This document shows, piece after piece, positions 41,141 to 48,583 of a stretch of DNA of 64,000 bases (positions are counted from its first letter, which is position 1; each line of letters starts with the position of its first letter). Under the pieces are notes generated by a model that was given only the letters and a program-made list of their open reading frames with translations, was not told the DNA's origin and ran no database searches. The translations under genes were made by a program, and so were the position numbers. Origin of the DNA: Amycolatopsis mediterranei (GTDB lineage Bacteria; Actinomycetota; Actinomycetes; Mycobacteriales; Pseudonocardiaceae); NCBI RefSeq assembly GCF_026017845.1, contig NZ_CP100416.1:1113833-1177832 (forward strand), given 5' to 3'.

Positions 41141-42049
41141 ATGACGCGGACGCTGAAGGAACCGGATCGCGAAAAGACCGCGGACCGCCTGCTGAAGTCG
41201 TCGGCGAACAAGTTCTACGACCCCGACGTCGACATCGACTGGACCGCGCCCCTGGTCGAGGGCAAGCGGTTCATCCTCGAAGAGCGCTCTTCGCTCTACG
41301 GCACCGAGCTCTGGGACAGGCTGACCCCCGAGCAGCGCATCGAGCTGGGCAAGCACGAGGTCGCGAGCGTCGCCACCACCGGCCTGTGGTTCGAGATCCT
41401 CCTGATGCAGATGCTGCTCAAGGAGGTCTACGAGCAGGATCCGACGTCCGCGCACGCCCAGTTCGCGCTCACCGAAATCGCCGACGAATGCCGGCACTCG
41501 ACGATGTTCGCGCGGATGGCGTCGCGGATCGGCTGCCCCGCCTACGGCCCGGTGCCGTGGCTGCGGCGCCTGGCGAAGCTCATGCCGACGATCTCCTACG
41601 GCCCGGCGCGCTACGGCGCGGTCCTGGTCGCCGAGGAAGTGCTGGACCGGCTGCAGCGCGAGCAGATGACCGACGAGGGCGTCCAGCCGCTGGTCCGGAT
41701 GGTCAACCGGATCCACGTCCTGGAAGAGGCCCGGCACGTCACCTTCGCCCGCGAAGAGGTCACGCGCGGCATGGCGAAGCTGTCGAAGGCCGAGATCGGC
41801 TACCAGCAGTTCATCATCGCGGTCATCTCCTACTTCGTGACGCGGGCGTTCATCAACCCGGACGTCTACAAGGCGGTCGGCATCCGGCCGCGCGACGGCG
41901 TCGAGGCGGCGCTGAACAACCCGCACTGGCAGGGGACGATCGCCTGGGCGGGGGAGAAGATCATGCCGTTCCTGCAGGAGTCCGGCCTGGTCGGGCTGCC
42001 CGGGAAGTACTTCTGGCGCAAGTCGTTCCTGCTCCCGGCCGGCCGATGA
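41141..42049 (+). CDS. AurF-like diiron oxygenase
   Basis: A 302-residue ferritin-fold protein of the AurF (p-aminobenzoate N-oxygenase) family. The diiron ligands are suggested by ALTEIADECRHSTMFARM and HVLEEARHVTFAREEVTRG, two ExxxH/ExxRH helices, and Glu residues in the preceding helices. The substrate is unknown; many family members act on lipids rather than arylamines. ATG 41141 follows ggaaggggtg. It overlaps the next hydrolase gene by four bases and is controlled by the divergent TetR operator. Confidence 0.85.
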   Translation: MTRTLKEPDREKTADRLLKSSANKFYDPDVDIDWTAPLVEGKRFILEERSSLYGTELWDRLTPEQRIELGKHEVASVATTGLWFEILLMQMLLKEVYEQDPTSAHAQFALTEIADECRHSTMFARMASRIGCPAYGPVPWLRRLAKLMPTISYGPARYGAVLVAEEVLDRLQREQMTDEGVQPLVRMVNRIHVLEEARHVTFAREEVTRGMAKLSKAEIGYQQFIIAVISYFVTRAFINPDVYKAVGIRPRDGVEAALNNPHWQGTIAWAGEKIMPFLQESGLVGLPGKYFWRKSFLLPAGR

Positions 42050-42954
42050 CGACCGCGTCGCGGCTGCGGGACCCGTCGGCCGCGCACCGGTTCGTCGCGA
42101 GCGACGGGGCCGCCCTGCACGTCACGCAGTCCGGGCCGGCCGACTCGGCGGTGACCCTGGTGCTCGTCCACGGCTGGACGCAGGACCACCGGACGTGGGA
42201 CTTCGTGCTCCCGTACCTCGACCCCGGCCTGCGCGTGCTGCGCTACGACCTGCGTGGCCACGGCGGTTCGGCGCCGGCCCGGCGCGGCGGCGCCACGATC
42301 GCCCGGCTCGCCGACGACCTCGCCGAGCTGATCGCCGCCCGCGTCCCGGAGGGGCCGTTGGTGCTGGCCGGGCACTCGATGGGCGGCATGACGCTGATGG
42401 TGCTCGCGGAACGGCACTCTTCGCTGGTGGCTTCGCGGCTGGCGGGCGCGGCGTTCGTCGCGACGTCGTCGGGGGACATGGACCAGCTGACGCTCGGGTT
42501 CCCGGGGCTGGTCGGGCGGAGCGTGACGCGCTTCGAGCCGCGGGTCGCCCGGCTGCTGGCCCGGTTGCGGTCGGACACACTGCGGCTGCGGCCGGGGCTG
42601 GTCCGCTCCGGCGCCCGGCGGCTGGTGTTCGGCGTCCGCCCGGGGCGCGAGCAGGTGGACAGCGTCGTCGAGCAGCTGCTGTGCGCGCACCCGGCGAGCG
42701 CGGGGATGTTCCTGGACGCGATCGCGGCCCACCGCGGGGTCGGCGGGCTGGGCGCGTTGTGCGACGTGCCGTCGGTGGTGCTGGCGGGGGAGAAGGACCG
42801 GCTGTGCCCGCTGCCGCACGCGAAGGTGATCGCGGACGAGCTGCCGCACGCGGAGTTCGTCCGGTTCCCGGGCGCCGGGCACATGCTGCCGCAGGAACGC
42901 CCCTTCGAGGTGGCTCGCCGCATCTCCGCCCTGGTCCGGGTGGCCGCCGGCTGA
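42046..42954 (+). CDS. Alpha/beta hydrolase
   Basis: A 302-residue serine hydrolase with oxyanion HGWTQDH, nucleophile elbow GHSMGG, acid in LAGEKDRLCP and catalytic His in GAGHMLPQE. The substrate is unknown. ATG 42046 overlaps the oxygenase stop (ATGA), so the two enzymes are co-produced and may act in sequence. The stop codon lies within the left arm of the palindrome at 42952. Confidence 0.88.
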   Translation: MTTASRLRDPSAAHRFVASDGAALHVTQSGPADSAVTLVLVHGWTQDHRTWDFVLPYLDPGLRVLRYDLRGHGGSAPARRGGATIARLADDLAELIAARVPEGPLVLAGHSMGGMTLMVLAERHSSLVASRLAGAAFVATSSGDMDQLTLGFPGLVGRSVTRFEPRVARLLARLRSDTLRLRPGLVRSGARRLVFGVRPGREQVDSVVEQLLCAHPASAGMFLDAIAAHRGVGGLGALCDVPSVVLAGEKDRLCPLPHAKVIADELPHAEFVRFPGAGHMLPQERPFEVARRISALVRVAAG

Positions 42955-43012
42955 CGCAGTGAATGACTCATTCCTGTCGTCCGACGCCAGGAATGAGTCA
43001 TTCACTGCGTCA
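42952..43012. repeat. Long palindrome, copy 2 (25-bp perfect stem)
   Basis: TGACGCAGTGAATGACTCAT... (42952-42976) is perfectly complementary to 42988-43012 around an 11-base loop. It starts in the stop codon of the hydrolase and ends four bases before the stop of the convergent TetR gene, so it fills the whole gap. A bidirectional terminator is likely. Confidence 0.9.
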
Positions 43013-43015
43013 GCG

Positions 43016-43648
43016 TCAGCCGTCCTTGAGGGGGAAGCCGCCGCCGATGCCGCGCCAGGCCAGGTTGGCCGTCAGAGCAACCGCTTCCTCGCGGCTCATC
43101 GACTGGTGGTGGGCCAGCCAGAACCGGGCGCTGACCTGGCTCATCCCGACCAGCCCGACCGCGAGCAGCCGTGCCTTGTCCTCGTCGAGGCCCGCGTCCG
43201 CGGTGATCGTCTCCGTGATCGCGTCCACGCTCGCCGACGTCGCCCGGTCGACCGCTTCCTGCACCGCCGGCTCGCCGCGCAGGTCGGACTCGAACACCAT
43301 CCGGAACGCGCCCGCGTCCTCGCTGACGAAGTCGAAGAACGCGCCGACCGTCGCCGGGACGCGCTGCTTGTTCTCCGTGGTCGAGTCCAAGGCGTTCTGG
43401 ACGCGCTTGACCAGCTCGTCGACGTGGCTTTCCAGCAGCGCGATGTACAGGTCCAGCTTGCCGGGGAAGTGCTGGTACAGCACCGGCTTCGAGACGCCCG
43501 CGACCTCGGCGATCTCGTCCATCGCGGCGGCGTGGTAGCCGTTCTCGGCGAAGACCCGCTGCGCCGCGGCGAGGAGCTGAGCCCGGCGCTCGGTCCGGGG
43601 CAGCCGCACCCCACGTTGCTGCAGGCGCGTCATCTCCGTCATGCTCAT
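43016..43648 (-). CDS. TetR-family regulator
   Basis: A 210-residue TetR regulator with the HTH at about 22-65 (RRAQLLAAAQRVFAENGYHAAAMDEIAEVAGVSKPVLYQHFPGKLDLYIALL) and a C-terminal helical domain. Starts at 43648 and 43642 are both possible. Its targets cannot be read; the divergent alpha/beta hydrolase 107 bases away is the first candidate. Confidence 0.86.
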   Translation of the reverse strand: MSMTEMTRLQQRGVRLPRTERRAQLLAAAQRVFAENGYHAAAMDEIAEVAGVSKPVLYQHFPGKLDLYIALLESHVDELVKRVQNALDSTTENKQRVPATVGAFFDFVSEDAGAFRMVFESDLRGEPAVQEAVDRATSASVDAITETITADAGLDEDKARLLAVGLVGMSQVSARFWLAHHQSMSREEAVALTANLAWRGIGGGFPLKDG

Positions 43649-43755
43649 CCTCCCGTCATCGCTTCTTCGACGGGCGGGGTCGCCACCGCGTGAAGTCGCC
43701 CTGAAGATTACTCGCCGGTACGTGTGCCGCGCCAAGGGTCGGGCATTCTGGACTC

Positions 43756-44796
43756 GTGAAGACCTCCGTGCGGGCCCGGCCGCCACTGACCCACGTGCCG
43801 CTGTCGAACCGGGCCCTGCCGTCGCTGGACCCCGTCCCGCCGCCGTGGCCGGCGGCGTTCGAAGAGGTCGGCACCGCCCGGCTGCACATCCGCCGCACGC
43901 CGGGCCCGGACGGCGTGCCCGCCGTCTACGTCCACGGCCTCGGCGGCTCGTCGACGAACTGGACGGACCTGGCCGCGCTGCTCGCGCCGGTCGCCGGCGG
44001 GACGGCCCTCGACCTGCCCGGCTTCGGCTACTCCGAGCCCGAAGCGGGCTTCGACTTCACGCTCCAGGCGCACGCCGACGTCGTCACGAGGCACATCGAA
44101 ACCGGCTTTTCGGGGGCCCGGGTGGCGAAGCCCCCGGCCCGGGGCGAAGCCGCGGATGTCACCGCCGGCGGTGGGCCGGTGCACCTGTTCGGCAACTCCA
44201 TGGGCGGCGCGATCGCCCTGCTGGTCGCGGCCCGGAAGCCGGAGCTCGTGAAAACGCTGACGCTCATTTCACCGGCCGTGCCGGACCTGCGCCTCGACCC
44301 GCGGCGGCTGTCGGACCCGCGGATGGCGTTCGCCTACCTGCCGCTGGTCGGCGCGCGCGTGCGGGCCCAGCTGGCCGCGCTCGGGCCACGGGAACGCGCC
44401 GCGCAGGTCATCAAGCTGTGCTTCGCCGATCCGTCGCGGTTCCCGGAGAGCCGGCTCGACGAGCTGACTGAGGAGCACGGCGCCCGCGCCGGGTTCGCCT
44501 GGGCCGCGCCCGCGATGGCGCGCAGCACGTTCGCCATCTTCCGGGCCTGGTCGACGCTGGGAAAGGCGTCGCTGTGGTCGGTCGCGCCGCTCGTCAAGGC
44601 GCCGACGCTGGTCGTGTGGGGCCGGGAGGACCGGGTCATCTCCGTGAAACGCGCGGTCCGGACCGCGCGGGCGATCCCGCGTGCCCGGCTGCTGGTGCTC
44701 CCGCGCACCGGGCACGTGGCGCAGATGGAGCGCCCGGTCGTCGTCGCGAAGGCCGTGCTGGGCATGTGGGAGCACGTGGAAGCGGGCACTTGGTAG
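43756..44796 (+). CDS. Alpha/beta hydrolase (LipV-like) with in-frame REP-element insertion
   Basis: A 346-residue serine hydrolase with oxyanion VHGLGGSSTNW, nucleophile Ser148 in FGNSMGG, acid in VWGREDRVI and catalytic His in RTGHVAQME. Between residues about 117 and 137 (GFSGARVAKPPARGEAADVT) the protein is encoded by a REP-like element (44107-44162). This adds about 20 residues just before the strand leading to the nucleophile, a place where relatives run directly from IE to GPVHLFGNS. The frame is intact, so the product may still fold. GTG 43756 has cattct six bases before it. In mycobacteria lipV lies in the same neighbourhood. Confidence 0.85.
   Translation: MKTSVRARPPLTHVPLSNRALPSLDPVPPPWPAAFEEVGTARLHIRRTPGPDGVPAVYVHGLGGSSTNWTDLAALLAPVAGGTALDLPGFGYSEPEAGFDFTLQAHADVVTRHIETGFSGARVAKPPARGEAADVTAGGGPVHLFGNSMGGAIALLVAARKPELVKTLTLISPAVPDLRLDPRRLSDPRMAFAYLPLVGARVRAQLAALGPRERAAQVIKLCFADPSRFPESRLDELTEEHGARAGFAWAAPAMARSTFAIFRAWSTLGKASLWSVAPLVKAPTLVVWGREDRVISVKRAVRTARAIPRARLLVLPRTGHVAQMERPVVVAKAVLGMWEHVEAGTW
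44107..44162 (+). repeat. REP-like two-hairpin element, solo copy B, inside a coding gene
   Basis: Reads ttttcgggggcccgggtggc, then a CCCCC arm and GGGGCgaaGCC, ending gatgtcac. It is homologous to 5651-5707 and the tandem units at 33456-33644. The surrounding reading frame continues through it without a stop. Confidence 0.85.
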
Positions 44797-44877
44797 CCCG
44801 ATCGGGGGATGGCGAGTTCACTCGATGATCCGCCAGTCGGCGAGAGCGGTGCCTCGCCGCTGTGGCACCCTGGTGCG

Positions 44878-46041
44878 GTGGACCGGGTGAAGCACGACGC
44901 GCGAGCCGAAGATCGGCGGACGCCCCACCGCGCCTCGGCCCGCCGGACGCCGGACGCCGAGGACCACCCCCGCACCGGGCAGTACCGCCCGTCGAAGGCG
45001 CCGGCCCAGCGCGTCGAGGAGGACCGCTACCGGCCGGGTGGCCGGCGGACGAGTGCCGAGCCGCTGAGCGCCTCCTGGAAGCCGCACGTCGAAACCCCGC
45101 GGGAAAAGCCGGCCGAGGCGGCGCCGAAGGCGGGCATCGCCAAGCTCACGAAGACCTACGGCTGGCGCGTCTACGCGCTGCCGATCCTGGTCGTGCTGAC
45201 CGTGCTCGTCGTGGTCAACACCGCCAACAGCCCGGCTCAGCCGATCGCCGAGCAGGGCGCGGGTGCCGCCGGGCCCGGCGTCGAGTCGGCGGGCGGCGAC
45301 ACTTCCGGCGGCGCCATCGACGGCAACGGCGAGCAGCCCATCCCGGAGAACCCGGCCACTCCGGTCGACCTCAAGGTGCCGACCGCGGACCTGCCGAACG
45401 GCATCCCGTTCACCCAGGCCGGCGCCGGCAAGTGGCACGTCGTGCCGGGCAGCGGCCCGAAGATCGGCAACGGGAAGCTCTACACCTACACCATCGAGGT
45501 CGAAGACGGCGTCGACCCGGCGAGCTACGCCGGCGACGACGCCTTCGCCTCGACCGTCGAGGGCACGCTGTCGAACCCGACCCAGGGCTGGACCTGGGAC
45601 GGCAAGATCGCGTTCCAGCGGGTGGACGCCAACTTCCCGAACCCGTCCTTCCGGGTGAGCCTGACCACGCCGGAGACCACCCACCGGCCGGACGCCTGCG
45701 GCTTCCAGATCAAGTTCGAGGCCTCCTGCTACCGCAAGAGCCTCGGCCGCGTGCTGATCAACCTGGCCCGCTGGGTGCGGGGCGCCAAGGCCTACGGCCC
45801 CGACATGACCGGGTATCGGCAGTACGCCATCAACCACGAGGTCGGGCACGCCCTGGGCAACCAGCACGTCGGCTGCGGGGGCACCGACCAGCCGGCGCCG
45901 GTGATGATGCAGCAGTCCTTCGGCGTCAACGACGACTACGTCGCGATGCTCAACGACATCCCCGGCGGCGACAAGGGCAAGGTGGCCAAGGACGGCCGCA
46001 TCTGCAAGACCAACTCCTGGCCGAACCCCACTCCGCAATAG
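44878..46041 (+). CDS. DUF3152 membrane-anchored zincin-like protein (Rv3207c type)
   Basis: A 387-residue protein with a long charged cytosolic region (about 1-90), one membrane helix (about 95-115, VYALPILVVLTVLVVVNTA), a Gly/Ala-rich linker and an extracellular domain with the metalloprotease-like motif INHEVGHALGNQHVGC (HExxH plus a third His) and Cys pairs. It may be an exported protease, which is not shown for the family. CACCCT lies six bases before GTG 44878, fitting a leaderless start; ATG 44809 is the alternative. moeZ follows 105 bases downstream. Confidence 0.84.
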   Translation: MDRVKHDARAEDRRTPHRASARRTPDAEDHPRTGQYRPSKAPAQRVEEDRYRPGGRRTSAEPLSASWKPHVETPREKPAEAAPKAGIAKLTKTYGWRVYALPILVVLTVLVVVNTANSPAQPIAEQGAGAAGPGVESAGGDTSGGAIDGNGEQPIPENPATPVDLKVPTADLPNGIPFTQAGAGKWHVVPGSGPKIGNGKLYTYTIEVEDGVDPASYAGDDAFASTVEGTLSNPTQGWTWDGKIAFQRVDANFPNPSFRVSLTTPETTHRPDACGFQIKFEASCYRKSLGRVLINLARWVRGAKAYGPDMTGYRQYAINHEVGHALGNQHVGCGGTDQPAPVMMQQSFGVNDDYVAMLNDIPGGDKGKVAKDGRICKTNSWPNPTPQ

Positions 46042-46146
46042 CCCCCGGCCACGCAGCTGTCCCAGCATCCGGACGCGGGAAGGCTTATTTGCCCGCGCGC
46101 GTTGTGCATAGTGGGATGGACGCGATCCGCGCGAGATGGAGGACCC

Positions 46147-47322
46147 ATGTCAGCACTGCCGCCGCTCGTCGAGCCGGCTGCCGAGCTCACCAAGGAAGAG
46201 GTGGCCCGGTACAGCCGTCACCTGATCATCCCCGACGTCGGGGTGAACGGGCAGAAGCGGCTGAAGAACGCCAAGGTCCTGGTGATCGGCGCCGGTGGCC
46301 TCGGCAGCCCCGCACTGCTGTACCTGGCCGCGGCCGGGGTCGGCACGCTCGGCATCGTCGACTTCGACGTCGTGGACGAGTCGAACCTGCAGCGCCAGGT
46401 CATCCACGGCCAGTCCGACGTCGGCAAGCTCAAGGCCGCGTCCGCGCAGGAGTCGATCGCCGAGATCAACCCGCTGGTCAAGGTGCACCTGCACACCGAC
46501 CGGCTCGACTCGTCGAACGCGCTCGAGATCTTCGAGCAGTACGACCTGATCGTCGACGGCACCGACAACTTCGCCACCCGCTACCTGGTCAACGACGCCG
46601 CGGTGCTGCTGGGCAAGCCGTACGTCTGGGGCTCGATCTTCCGGTTCGAGGGTCAGGTCAGCGTGTTCTGGGAGGACGCCCCGAACGGCAAGGGCCTCAA
46701 CTACCGCGACCTCTACCCGGAGCCGCCGCCCCCGGGCATGGTCCCCTCCTGCGCCGAGGGTGGCGTGCTGGGCGTGCTGTGCGCGTCCATCGGCTCGATC
46801 ATGGTGACCGAGGCGATCAAGCTCCTCACCGGCATCGGCGAGCCGCTGCTCGGCCGCCTGATCAGCTACGACGCGCTGGACATGAAGTACCGCGAGGTCA
46901 AGATCCGCAAGGACCCGGACACGCCGAAGATCACCGAGCTGATCGACTACGAGGCGTTCTGCGGGGTCGTCTCCGACGAGGCGGCCCAGGCGGCGTCGGG
47001 GAGCACCATCACCCCGGCCGAGCTCAAGGCCAAGTTCGACAGCGGCGAGAACTTCGCCCTGATCGACGTCCGGGAGCCGCACGAGTACGAGATCGTCAAC
47101 ATCAAGGGCGCGACGCTGATCCCGAAGGACCGGATCCTCTCGGGCGAGGCGCTGGCCGAGCTGCCGCAGGACAAGCCGATCGTCCTGCACTGCAAGTCGG
47201 GTGGCCGGTCCGCCGAGGCCCTCGCCGCGCTGCACGCGGCCGGCTTCAAGGACGCGACCCACCTCGGCGGCGGCGTGCTCGCCTGGGCCAAGCAGATCGA
47301 CCCGAGCCTGCCGACCTACTGA
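46147..47322 (+). CDS. moeZ: MoeZ: adenylyltransferase/sulfurtransferase (MoeB-rhodanese fusion)
   Basis: A 391-residue enzyme that adenylates and then sulfurates the C-terminus of sulfur-carrier proteins (MoaD, CysO, ThiS-like). The N-terminal E1-like domain has LVIGAGGLGSPALLYLAAAGVG and the catalytic-type Cys in VPSCAEGGVLGVL; the C-terminal rhodanese domain (about 290-390) has the active-site loop LHCKSGGRS. I see no paired CxxC zinc motifs. ATG 46147 follows gatggagg. It supplies sulfur for molybdopterin, needed by the nitrate reductase encoded about 1.3 kb downstream. Confidence 0.93.
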   Translation: MSALPPLVEPAAELTKEEVARYSRHLIIPDVGVNGQKRLKNAKVLVIGAGGLGSPALLYLAAAGVGTLGIVDFDVVDESNLQRQVIHGQSDVGKLKAASAQESIAEINPLVKVHLHTDRLDSSNALEIFEQYDLIVDGTDNFATRYLVNDAAVLLGKPYVWGSIFRFEGQVSVFWEDAPNGKGLNYRDLYPEPPPPGMVPSCAEGGVLGVLCASIGSIMVTEAIKLLTGIGEPLLGRLISYDALDMKYREVKIRKDPDTPKITELIDYEAFCGVVSDEAAQAASGSTITPAELKAKFDSGENFALIDVREPHEYEIVNIKGATLIPKDRILSGEALAELPQDKPIVLHCKSGGRSAEALAALHAAGFKDATHLGGGVLAWAKQIDPSLPTY

Positions 47323-47331
47323 CAGTGGTGC

Positions 47332-47370
47332 CCGTGAAGGCCGCCTCCGGTTCGGAGGCGGCCTTCACGG
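47332..47370. terminator. Long perfect hairpin after moeZ
   Basis: CCGTGAAGGCCGCCTCCG pairs with its exact complement around a three-base loop (18-bp stem). It begins nine bases after the moeZ stop. The outer arm is shared with the terminator at 15298. Confidence 0.85.
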
Positions 47371-47463
47371 CGTTTCGGCGGAGCCGGGATCCCTGTTCCA
47401 AAACCCTGTGTGACCAGCGCGTCTTCTCGTTCGGGAAACACCCGGCCGGGTAACGTCACGGCC

Positions 47464-48261
47464 GTGCGGTCAACCCTCGAACGTCCTCCGGCGCACGTCT
47501 GCGCGGCCTTCGGCGGCCCCGCCGACGGCGGCGAACGCCTGCCGGACTCGACGGCGTGGCGCTGCGGCGACCTCGTGCTCAAGCCGGTCACCGACAAGGT
47601 CAAGACGCTGTGGACCGCCCACGCGCTCGACTACGTCCGCGAGCCGGGGCTGCGGGTCGGGAAGCCGGTCCGCTCCACCGACGGCCGCTGGATCGTCGGC
47701 GGCTGGACGGCGTCGCGGTTCATCCCCGGCACGCCGGAGCACCGCGGTGACGCGTCGGTGCTGGCGGCGGTGAAGCTGCACCGGGCCACGGCCGGCCTAC
47801 CGCGCCCGGACTTCCTCGACGCACGCACCGACGTCGACGCGGTCGCCGACCGCATCGCCTGGGAGGAACTCGAGGTCCCGTTGGACGAGACCAAGGGCGG
47901 CCGCTGGTTCGAGGTCCTCGCCGGCGCCCGCCGCCGCATCACCCTCCCGCACCAGGTGGCCCACGGCGAGCTGCTGGCAGGCCTGCTGTTCGACGGCGAC
48001 GACATCCCGGGCGTCGTCGACTTCGTCCCGTACTACCGCCCGGGCGAGTACGGCGCGGCAATCGTCGCGGTCGACGCCCTGGCATGGGGCGGCGCGGGCC
48101 GCGACCTGCTGGAACGCTGGGCGCACCTGCCGGAGTGGCCACAGCTGCTGCTGCGCGCGGTCCTGTTCCGCCTGGCGTCCAACGCACTGAACCCGAGGTC
48201 GACCCAGGCATCACTGGACGGCCTGCGCGCAGCGGCCCGCGAGGTCTCCGGAGTCTTGTGA
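47464..48261 (+). CDS. TIGR02569 family protein (Rv3205c type), kinase-like fold
   Basis: A 265-residue actinobacterial protein of unknown function with features of a degenerate APH/choline-kinase fold: DLVLKPVTDKVKTLWTAHAL resembles the ATP-lysine strand, and VAHGELLAGLLFDGDDIPGVVDFVPYYRPGEYG resembles the catalytic HGDLxxxN...DF loop, with Glu replacing the Asp. TAACGT lies seven bases before GTG 47464, supporting this start. moeZ-Rv3205c order is conserved. Confidence 0.8.
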   Translation: MRSTLERPPAHVCAAFGGPADGGERLPDSTAWRCGDLVLKPVTDKVKTLWTAHALDYVREPGLRVGKPVRSTDGRWIVGGWTASRFIPGTPEHRGDASVLAAVKLHRATAGLPRPDFLDARTDVDAVADRIAWEELEVPLDETKGGRWFEVLAGARRRITLPHQVAHGELLAGLLFDGDDIPGVVDFVPYYRPGEYGAAIVAVDALAWGGAGRDLLERWAHLPEWPQLLLRAVLFRLASNALNPRSTQASLDGLRAAAREVSGVL

Positions 48262-48583
48262 CCGGGGCACCCCACCCAGACTCCCCTCCCCACCCCGATC
48301 CGAAGCCGGCCGTAGTCACAATCGGGCTTCGGGATGGTGGGGCCGATGAGGGTTTCGGCGACCAGGCCGGCCGGGACCCCCTGTGACCCACGTCGCAAGC
48401 CCTCCGGCGTCACTTCCGACAAGGCGCCACTGACCTCCGGACTCCCGCTCCGTGGACGCCGATCTCACCGGCCGGGCGCCGCGTAAACCGCTGCAATGTC
48501 AACTGCCTGAAACATTCGGTCGAATCCGGTTAACACGGCCTCCTTAGCGTCAGGGCAAGCCCGAACCGCCGAGGAGGTGCCCG
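48262..48583. other. 322-bp region before the nitrate operon
   Basis: No gene seen. It contains an imperfect hairpin at 48290-48342 (ATCCGAAGCC against GGGCTTCGGGAT, flanked by CC/GG arms) that may end the upstream gene, and the promoter region of the nitrate operon with a GlnR-like box at 48498-48513. A strong ribosome site (gaggagg) precedes the first operon gene. Confidence 0.6.
48498..48513 (+). promoter_or_regulatory. GlnR-box candidate before the nitrate operon
   Basis: GTCAA-n6-GAAAC fits the actinobacterial GlnR consensus GTnAC-n6-GaAAC at nine of ten defined positions, with the b-site exact. It lies 70 bases before nasA. GlnR is the known activator of nitrate assimilation in streptomycetes and Amycolatopsis. 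Only one clear a-b pair is visible, so binding is plausible but unproven. Confidence 0.45.
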
